Below, piece after piece: positions 12,005 through 22,575 of a stretch of DNA of 25,307 nucleotides. Location of the stretch: NCBI GenBank assembly GCA_024364805.1, contig CM044487.1, forward strand, positions 128,270,412 to 128,295,718, given 5' to 3'. A program made the translations under genes and the position numbers. The notes below the pieces were generated by a model. It was not told the origin of the DNA. It searched no databases and was given only the letters and a program-made list of their open reading frames with translations. Source of the stretch: Euprymna scolopes. Lineage: Eukaryota; Mollusca; Cephalopoda; Sepiida; Sepiolidae. Within the stretch, counting starts at the first letter, position 1. The number at the start of each line of letters is the position of its first letter.

Positions 12005-15000
12005 TTGCATCATCTATCACACTAACCGAACCAATAATACCTTCTGTGGTATTAGCTCTGGGCAAACAATGCTATCCTCCTTTGAAAGAAAAATTTTACA
12101 GAGAATATAAAATTCAGAAACGGACCCCATTGCATATACATTCTAGAAGCTATCTACAGTGCTTAGTATTCCAAATCAGTCACTCATCTTCAGGCTCCCC
12201 AACAATTAACTTTGTTGATCTAACAAGAACAATGTGTCACTGTGATTATGTCATACTCATACTAACAATTCAAATTCACAAAATATCCCTCTAATATACT
12301 GATCATATGTATGCAATCCAAGTTGCAAGTTGCTTTGCTAAAGGACATCTCACTAATTAATTATTTATTCTAATTATTTTCTAATTCAATGGATGTTTGG
12401 ATTTTAACATAACACATGGTTTTATTTACAAATATTTTTATATTGTAGGTTATATTGGATGTATATTGGAGTCTTTTCTAATCAATTTACTTCTAGGGTT
12501 ACTGACTTGATTTTCAATTTCAACAAGTTGACATCCAGCTCAAAATTGTACATTAAAAACAAAGACCTATCCCAAACATACATAGACACACACACACACA
12601 CACACACACAGTGACCAAGCAAACCAGCCAGTGAATACCCCTCCACAGCAAACAACTTTTTAAAATCCTATCAAAAAAATAATTCCATTTAAAAATTAAA
12701 TTCCATTATTATACAATTTGATTTATTCATAAACAATTCAGCTATTTTATTCTTACAAAGAACTAGCGATCAACACGAAGACTATTACTACTTCTACTCC
12801 CTCAAATCATTTTTTTATACATCATTTTGAATTTTGCAGTTGTAATAGCAGCACTAATATTTGTAGAACAATATTAAGCTTAATTATCTGATTTAAAAAA
12901 TCAAATATTGAGGAGGGGGTAAAAAATGTATAATAAATAAAAAAATTTTTCTTTATTTTTAAGAGAGAGAAACTGATTCAATCACAAAAAAAAACAAAAA
13001 CATTTTAATCTTTAAAAAATAATTATTTTGTCAACATTCTAATTCTGAAAGGAAATTGATAGCACTTTCTGTAGAATAGAAATTCATATTAAAAGATTGA
13101 AAGCTTTGGAATCTATTTACAGCCAATAATTTATAGAGATTAAAACAACATTATATTGACGAAATTAGTTGTATTTTCTTAATAAATTTGTCCAATAAAT
13201 AAGTTAATAATCAAATCACATAATAATAATTAAATTTAACTTTCAAAATTTTATTTTAAAAATAATAATTTAGTAAAAAAAAACAACAACAAGCAAAATA
13301 AATTGCATAGTTAAAAATAAAATCAAAAAACCTAAATAAAAATAAAAAGACTCCTGAGTATAAGCTAGTATATATACATATAAAAACAACACTGAGTCAT
13401 TGGACTGTAAACAATGAAACATGTGTCCATGGATAATTAATTTTAAAATATATGTATGTCACTAGCTATCTGGGGCCATCAAATTATTCCCAACTAGCAT
13501 TAAGACAAAAGTGCTTCTCCATATAAGTAATTAAATTTGTTCAAAAGTATTGCAAACAGAATAAATAAAAAAATAACATCTTTAAAAAAGGAATATATTT
13601 CAGCACTAGCAGAGATCGGCTCAGTAGTAGAGCACCAGATTTCAGACTGTGGAGGCTTGGTTACAAATCTTGTTCAGTTCAATTACACTGATGAGTGATA
13701 AACAACAAAACATGTGTCTATGGATAATCGTGATGTGTTGTGGATGACGATGACGAGCGAGCAAGAAGAAATAAACACCGAACACACGCCGAAACACACC
13801 GACTGGCAGACCAAGGGCCAACGGTGGGAGTAACTGTGACTCTCTTAAGGTGCACGTGTTGCTTCTTCAGCCAGACGCCTAGCAGGCAAGCCATGATGTG
13901 TTGTTGATGGCAACGACGATGACGAGTGAGCGAGAAGAAAAAATAAACACTGAACACCTGTCGATACACACCGATTGGCAGACCAAGGGCCAATGGCGGG
14001 AGTAACTGTGACTCTCTCAAGGTGCGTGTGTTGCCTCTTCAGCCAGGTTGGTGGGTGGAGGACATCATCGCCATCGATCGGGCACTTCCAGACGCCTACC
14101 AACACTGGGCAAGTCAACAAGGCCCCCAGTTACGCCTAGCGTAACCATATGGTGTGGAAGAGCGTCAGGCGGATCCCCAGCGACGCCAGGCACCCTCTGA
14201 CGCGTCCTCGGCGGCACCTGGGGCAACTTTTGAGTCGTCAAGGATCAATAAAATCCCGGTGTGTCTAGGCGTCGAGAAAGCACTTTGTGACGCCTACCAC
14301 CACGTGCAGGTAGCGGTAGGCACAAAGTTGGAAAATCGGACGACCAAAAATAGGGGAGGCACTCTGGTCGGGCCCCAGGGGGCGGCCGGCCACTGGTCAG
14401 CGAGTGGGGGAGCTCATCGGTGTCAATCGGGCACTTTCAGATGCCTACCGACATCGGGCAAGTCAGCGAGGCTCCCGGCGGTACCTAGCAACAGTACTGG
14501 TTGCAGAAGGCATCCAGCGGATTCGCGGCGACACCCGGCGCCCCCCAGAAGCGTTTCCGTGGCCCCCGGATCAACTGGCACGCCATCATAGGCTGATAAA
14601 GTTCCGGTTTGCCTANNNNNNNNNNNNNNNNNNNNNNNNNNNNNNNNNNNNNNNNNNNNNNNNNNNNNNNNNNNNNNNNNNNNNNNNNNNNNNNNNNNNN
14701 NNNNNNNNNNNNNNNNNNNNNNNNNNNNNNNNNNNNNNNNNNNNNNNNNTACAACCACCACTTCTGGGATTTGACAACCTCCAGGTTTTTTCTACATTAT
14801 ATAGGTGGGATGCCTTCGCCGAGAGCCCAACCGAGGGTTGCGGTAGGCAGTTGCAGGCGGCATGAGTGCCTGGGGCAGTAAGCCCATCGGGCCCCGCGGG
14901 GTGGGGAGCCTCGTCGGCGTCGACCGCGCACTTCTAGACGCCTACCAACAGTAGGCAGTTCTGCAAGGCTCCCGGCAATGCCTAGCGACACCATATGCAT

Positions 15001-18000
15001 GGTGTTGGCGTTGGGCAAGCACTGCGGTGCCTAACTACACTGTACACATCGGCAAAGTGCCAGTCTTCCCCTAGGGCGCTGTCTCTGCCGCGCCTACCGC
15101 TACCGGTGCAGAGCGAGAGGAGAAAAAACTGACAAAGTCCCGGCGTAAAATCGGAAAATCGGCGACCAGAAATGTCGCTTCGTATAATCGCGCTTTTTTT
15201 TCGGTGTCGGAGCGGGGTCTGAACGCATACAACCATCACTTCTGGGCTTAGACAACTTGAAAGTTTTAAAAACAATGTTCGGTAGGAAGCACACTTCGGT
15301 GTGTCGGGGCATCATAGACAGCGACTCGTTACATCGTGGTGGCCCAGATCACTTCTTGGGCTTGTCGTACAGGCGTCAGAAAGTACAGCCCGCCGACTAG
15401 GGCTGCTGCATTTATCCCTGTCGCCGCCCACCCCCCTTATTCTGCTCCCGCCTTCATTCCTGCCGTCCGTGCACCTGCTCATCGTCGTCATCGGTGCAGC
15501 TGCCTCTGCAATCGTGGTATGTGGCACATGTCATACGTGCTCGTGGACCTAGACGTGGACGTGTTGAATGATGTGGTCGAACTTTGGCTCCTTCCTAGTT
15601 CCATAAGTCGTCGTGGTACCCGCATCCACTGCGATCCACCCTTTTGCCAATGCGCTTACTGCAGCTTCTTCCACCTTAGTAGCCGCCCCCTCAGCCGCCG
15701 CTGTCATTGTCTGCCTCTCACTGCACGTGCCTCTTTTTGCGAATCTTGTGAGATGACCGGCCGAACGACCAATCGCTGTGCGACCGATTAATCCTCCGGA
15801 TTAGGGAGAAATGCCACCATTCTCTGCCCCCGTCGAACAGAAAAGCCGGGGAGAAGATGGAGAATACCGACCCTGCCTTCTACATGATCCTTGTACGCTC
15901 CTCCGTTCAATGCTCTCGCTTCCTGGAAGTCACCGCAGTGGCAGCAGCATGCGCCACTGCCTCTTGCCAGCGTCCGATGTCACAGCCGCTCCCGCTGTCG
16001 CCATGAACATATCCTGCCACCAATTTCTTAACTTTCCAACTGGCAAAACCTTGGACGTACTGCTCGCGGTACATGTGCTGCAGCGATTTCTTGTCCGACA
16101 ACACATAGGTGTCGACGACTGCCGCATCTTCCGACACGCGGACAGTGGTAACGCCACCTCCACCTTCCTAACGTCGAAGAAGACCAAGTGAGCAGTCGTC
16201 GTCGCAGTCGCTTAATCGTTTTCACCGTCCACAGTCCCTGCTGCCGATCAAGTTGTTTCTCTTCTTGTTTGTTCCCATACCGTCGATTTGCATGGCTGCC
16301 GGATGAGTAATCTTTATCTCCTCCGTCCAGCGAAGCGCTCCCATCAGTGATCGATATTTGCGCTGACAGTCTCCGCTCGCAACTCGGTGCTCAAATTGGA
16401 CGTATTCATTTTCACCCGATGCTATTGTGAAAAGGGGACCGGTCGTCGATGTCGTCATTGTCGCCACTATCTGTGGTCGACATTGCTGTTCACCCAGTCC
16501 GCCACACTCTCTACGTTCGCTGCCACCACCGTCGCCTTTGATGCTGCCGTGCCTCACCTTGCACGCAGCCGCCGCAGCTGCGCACGAACGAAAATAGAGA
16601 AACCTGAAAAATAAAAAAATCGGACCGAGGAGGCGCTTACGAGAACACGCCATGTGCACATTGTCTCTCCTCAGTTTTCCGAACACAAAGACGGGTACGA
16701 TGCCGCCACTGCCCTATGCAACCCCGCTGACAACAGCTATGACGATGTCAACAATGACAGAAAGCACCCCATGCGACCTCAACGCCTCCTTGCTCAATCG
16801 CGTGTGTGCGATGATGTTGTTGTTTCCATCTTAGTCCCAGTGTCGACGTAGGGGGCCACAAACGGCAAACCAGCCCGTCGTCAGACACAGAGATTTTCAG
16901 AGTCTGAAAACCGCTCAGTGATGCCTGGTTGATCCTACCAGTAATCATATGCTTGTTTTAAAGCTTAAGCCATGCAAGTGTAAGTTCACGCCACAGATTA
17001 GAACGGGCGAAACTGCAAATGGTTCAGGAAGCGGACCTAATCCTCGGGACCGTTCCTCCTCGGAGGCAATCGATAACTGTGGCAATTCTAGAGCTAATAC
17101 ATGTGACACAGGCTGTGATCGGTCGGCGCGCTGGCACCCGCGTCGCCCGTTCCGGGTCGCAGCGCTACATATTAGACTGAGACCGATGCCCGTCATTCCG
17201 TCCTCCCGTCGTCGGCGTTCCCTCGTGGTTCGTTCGGTGGCAGGGCTCATGGGGTGGCATGCTCCACTTTGCTGACTCTGGATAACTCACTGGTCGATCA
17301 CATAGGCTTTCACGCCTGGCGACAGGTCTCTTGAGGGTCCGCCCTATGAACTGTCGACGATCGGTTAAGTGCCTACCGTGGGTACTATGGTTAACGGGGA
17401 ATCGGGGTTTGATTCCAGAGAGAGAGAGCATGCGAAACAGCTACCACATCCAAGGAAGACAGCAGGCGTGCAAATTACCTACTTCCGGCACAGGGAGGTA
17501 GTGACGAAAAATAACAACACTGTCAAGGCCCCACAATCAGAATGAGTATCATGACAGTGAGAAAGAAAGGGCTGGCTTACCTTCGCGGAACCACACAATT
17601 AATTTTTAAAATATAAGACAACTGATGGTTTTTATTTAGAATTCAACTTAATTAGAAATCAAAAATAATGAAAAGATAAACAAATCTTTATGATACATGT
17701 ACTTGTTACGGAACGAAGATGTTATATTCAAAATAACAAATTGATAAAGCAGGTTTTTTTTTTTTTACTAAAAAAATTCAAATGTTATTACAAAGCCGAG
17801 GTACTATATTTTGATCCACCATTATTTTATAAATAATGGGGAACCAACCTAATTCGAGCTATTGAGATCAAAATCAGCCTTAAAATAATACATACAACTT
17901 ACTTAAAACCACTAAAAGTCATAAAAAATGAATTTCTATATTAAAAAAAAAACTATTGGATCAATTTACATGATTTTTAAATATGACATCTTTGTTCCAA

Positions 18001-18790
18001 ATTGAGATTCTACTGAAACATGTATGCACATATGTAACCAATAAAATTTGTATAATAATTGATAATAGCTGCTCTGTCCTCCATTGAGCATTCTTTAATA
18101 AACACATGGGTTTTAGTGGATCTACATCTAGGAAACCAAACTATACAACCATTATATATATATATATATAAACACTGCCAATAATGCTCAAAATATCACC
18201 AGTAGAGCAATTCACTTTGTTAACAAGGAAATAATTCCAAATCTTTATGTAGAAATAGGCAAAGATCATCATTGTTTGATGACTGAACAGACTGGCGCAT
18301 TGCATTCGACTTAGAATGCCAGCTCATATTTCAAACTGAAATAACGTTAACAGAACTGCGTCCGGATATCGTCATTTGGTCCATTAATTTGAAAAATGTT
18401 TTTTTCATTGAATTTACGATTCCATTCGAGGAAAATTTGGAGTTGGAAAAGTATGCAGATCTACAAGAAAAATGTATAAAAAATGGCTTGAAAACGATTG
18501 TATTTCCTATCAAAGCCGGATGCCAAGGTTTTATTGCGAACTCAACCTCCACGTTCTCTGATAATCTTGGTCGCTCTCCATCAGACATGAAAAAATACAT
18601 AAAGGAAATATAAGACAAGGCTTTATCTGCATCATAAAAGTTTGGTGGTATCGTGAGATACTGCTAGGGTACTCTGGGCTAGTGGTAATGATGCTTCAGC
18701 CCCGAAATCATGCCTGAACCCAGAATCATCATCTGATAAAGGCGTTGTTAGAAGCAATGCTGCTGTAAAAGCAACAGTTATTGTATAAAC

Positions 18791-18879
<89 letters not shown>

Positions 18880-21800
18880 AGTGTGTTTTTGGTACACAAG
18901 AGTCAAGGAAGGGTGGAAAGTGCAGAGTTTTATAATTATATAGATTAGAGAATGAACGAGTTATTGCTTACCAGATATTCATCAAATGAGGCATTTTGTG
19001 GTTTACGGAGCCAAGTAAACATGCCTTCAACATTCCATTTCACAACTTTCCTGCTGTCAGAAGAGACTTTTCTGGAAAACAAAAGACAAAAGCAATTACT
19101 AAATTATTACTTGTTGTTACTATTATTATTATTTTTTTTTTTTATGCCTGTTAAACCTTAAAAAATATTGCACAGCACATGTACATTATTAATGCAATAT
19201 CAATATAGGGAGATATGTACAAGGGAGTAGACTGTAATGGTATGGCCATGTTGAAAGAATGGATAAGAGTTCTTGGGTTAGAAGATGTAGAACAGTTAAA
19301 GTAACACTTCAGTTCACAGAGCAATGCCAAGGAAAACCGGAGAGAAAATGAGAAATATAGAATTGAGAGAAATAGGGATAAATAAAAATCTGGCATCTGG
19401 CCAAAGATAGGTTACTTTGAAAGTCAACCTCTAAAGACTATCCAACACATGCCAGCATGTAAAATGGGCATTAAACTGAATATGACAATGATGATGATCA
19501 TCATCATCATATTCTGTTAAATATTTCATTTGATAGTTACTGAAAATGCTCTCTTAATTTCTTTTTTCATCAATGATACTTATATCCAGTTTACAACCTA
19601 TCTCCAACAACATTGCATCAGCATTTTCCGGCGGCAGGAATACACCAAAATAATTAGCCAACCAGCTGTCAGAAAATAAGTTTCAATAAAAGTGTGAAAT
19701 TCACTAAATCAAGAAAACTTTTTAAACTGAAAATGACTTTCAACACGTTGCGTCAATGTGAAATCCCCATGTTAAGAATGGCTTTGTAAATAGAAAGTCA
19801 TTCTTAACATGGGGAAGAGTGTGCACATCTTGAATTAATCATTTGGCAGTCCTTACTTTAGCTGCTCACATAACCTTATTAGAATGTGTGTATGTAAAGT
19901 TGCCAGAGATTGGCTTGTAAACCGGATAAGTACCACCAATATTTCTGAATTCATCTAATTCTACCTTAAAATGTTTTTAATCTGATTTGGCAATTTGTTA
20001 TATATAATAATATATTAGCAAAAAAATCCAATGGGTCAACAGATCTATTTTTTTAAAAAGAAATATTTTCTTTTAAATGGCCATCATAATAATTGGATGG
20101 TTTAGTTTATATGTTTTACGGCATATCAACCCTTTTTCAGTTTATTTAATGTTAATTTAGTTATTTTGGTAAAAGTTTTCATGCTTCAAGTTCCTAATAT
20201 CTTCAAATATGCCTGCGGTCACATATTTTGTAAATAGTCTGCAAATGAGATTCAATTTTACCTGGAGATGAGAGCCTGACATGCATCACCAGCCGGATCA
20301 AGATGAACCCGGGAGCAATGGAAACTAAGAGGTTAGTAATTAGATGATTGATTACTACAAATGAACCCTTTTTGAGTTATTCAATGCTGAAATATGTTAA
20401 AAATTTAAATTTTACATAGTTTTTAAATTTAAGCAATTTGACATTTTTAAGATTTTATTTTTTTATTTTATTTAAAGTTCATTAAAAAAAATTTTTTTTC
20501 TTCATATAGATAACTATTTTCATATTTTCAAGATGCTAGCAATCTATATGTTATTATAAATCTGTAACAGATATTTTAAGGAATGTTCTGGCAATTGTTT
20601 TAGAAATGAATTATGCATTTCATGAATGAGGCATCATGGGCTGCCACCTACAGTGAACAGACAGACTCATTAATAGGGAGGTTAAATCAGCTGCAGTTGG
20701 TGTATTCTAAAGTCCCAGCCCACAAGTCTTGGGTGCTTGAAGTGAGTGAAGAGTGACTTACCAAGCAACTGCTGTATTTATCAAGAGTTTAAGCAAAAAA
20801 TTCTATATAAAAACTTACCAGATGAAAAGAGTGTATACTGAAAATCATCTATTAATATGTGGTAAATAAATAAATAAATAAATAAATATATATATATATA
20901 TTTAGAGATATACTGAATATCAATGCAATATTTGCTAAATTTTATTTATAATTAAATTTTCAGCGGGTTTTTTATAGAATGTATTTATGATTTAAATCAT
21001 GTGATTGTATACAAAATAGTTGCTTAAGATGTGTTGCTGAGCTTTGGAAGTTAGCTCATCTCTGACCTCTAATGTTGACCCATAACTTGTATTGCTTGAA
21101 CTAGTCCCTTAAACCTATAATATATAGCCATTCCAGTTTATTCCTTTCGGAGTTATAACATTGGAATCATTAGGGTGCTAAGAATATAGTCATAAGTAAA
21201 AACAAAATAACTGCTGCATTGTGTAATTTTCTATGAGTTCTGGAAGGGGCAAAGTGTTTCTAACATTGTTGCAGTTAGTAACTCAACAGAAGAGACTTGT
21301 CAACTTGATTATAAATCAATTATGTATTTTCATCAAATTCAGGCTCTCTTTTCCACTGCTTGAAGTTAATACAAAGACAACAAAATGATGTCAGCTTTCA
21401 ACTAAACACTAATTTCTATTTGTCTAAATCATCATTAGTTTATATGTAGCTTTCCAGACCACCGGATTGTCTAAAAAGTAAATCAACTTAGCGTAAGTGT
21501 GGTGGTCGTATATGGGGAGGATTGGGCTATAGTATAATACAAGGTGCTCTGGTCTAGGGAAGCTAGGAAGCTTCTACGAGTTTGTAGTATCACATTAACC
21601 TCTTATAAGTTCATTTAATATTTTTCAGTACGCAAAATTGTAGTAGAATTTTATCAACTAATAATAAAACAATTTTTATTTGTTACTAGCTATCCCAGCC
21701 CAGCAATACCCGGGAGTATTTATATTTTAATTTTTGTTTTTCATTGCCCAGGACAATTAAATATTGTAAATTTTTAATTTTTCGGACATCTTATAAAATG

Positions 21801-22542
21801 ATGAAAATTAAATCACATAATTACCTTCGAATTTGTTCTTTTTTACTCTTAACTTTATAATAAATAAGAGGCTAAGAACTGCATTTTCAATGCCGATTTA
21901 TTAAGGTTTACCCGGCGTCCTAATTCCCGCAAACTACATAGAATACAAAAAGCAAAAAAAGGAAAAATGAAACATTTGCTTAATATTGTAGTTTAAAATT
22001 TAGAAAAAAAATAAAAGAAGAAAATAAATACAGTCCTGCCGGGATTTCAAATTCCTAACTTGTGTCTCTAAGTGTAGTGAGCAAAATCAATCAGGCAACA
22101 TAGAAAGTTGAAATTTTTCATAAAATCTTAAAATATCAACCGTTTATGTTATTTGTGCTTTCTTTCTTTTTTCTTTCTTTTTATTAACTAGATAATTAAG
22201 ACATAGGTGATGGAGAATATGTGCAGACTGTCAAAAATTGTTTATGCATATTTCTCATAGGTGAAAGAAACAGACAAAAAGTTGTTATTTTAGTAAGAAA
22301 TGTAACAGTTATCACAACTGTAAACATTTAGTAGAAAACGAGTATGTTTTTTATGTATTTATTGTTTTAACTAAGCAATCCACTGAGGCATCAATAAAGT
22401 TGCGAATTTCAATTTTTAATTATTTTTTGTAATTTATAATAATTAATGTCCATGTAAAAGAAAATATGTGCATACTATGTATTTGAAATGAAAACTTTAC
22501 CTAGCGATTTTTTGATACTATTAATTATCTTTGTTGATTATC

Positions 22543-22575
<33 letters not shown>

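Larger units (their letters stand above)
13729..17596 (+). other. Ribosomal DNA-derived block (spacer, 5' ETS, 18S start) in a PCIF1 intron
   Basis: About 3.9 kb of GC-rich sequence sits abruptly within AT-rich intron. Its right part is unmistakably the 5' end of 18S rRNA. Everything to its left has the order expected upstream of 18S: spacer subrepeats, then a long unique GC-rich leader. It is therefore read as a slice of a ribosomal DNA unit: part of the intergenic spacer, the external transcribed spacer and about 625 bp of 18S, antisense to PCIF1. The 18S part has many substitutions and lacks conserved blocks, so it is a pseudogene copy. A 134-bp gap lies inside. Only the 18S part is recognised by sequence. 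The spacer and ETS assignments are by position. Confidence 0.7.
11576..18971. other. PCIF1 intron c-d, with ribosomal DNA block
   Basis: The 7.4-kb intron. 11576-13380 is plain AT-rich sequence with two microsatellites and no gene. 13388-13728 holds two SINE-related segments. 13729-17596 is the GC-rich ribosomal DNA block. 17597-18280 is plain AT-rich intron with one short inverted repeat. 18287-18877 holds a retro-element protein fragment, a possible SINE relic and a long TA microsatellite. Confidence 0.7.

Noticed and set aside
11868-12294. Two overlapping plus-strand frames of about 80 codons
   Set aside because: One runs through an (AT)n microsatellite as IYIYIY. Neither shows a family pattern, and both are in intron sequence.
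13718-16948. Many open frames of 60-154 codons on both strands in the GC-rich block
   Set aside because: They overlap in several frames, follow the repeat periodicity, run through the N gap, and resemble no protein family. They are by-products of GC-rich spacer sequence.
16945-17431. Open frames across the 18S fragment
   Set aside because: The sequence is recognisable rRNA on the plus strand, so these frames have no coding meaning.
18389-18613. Host gene starting at the internal ATG
   Set aside because: The conserved pattern begins well upstream of that ATG and an in-frame stop lies just before it, so it is a retroelement fragment rather than a small host gene.
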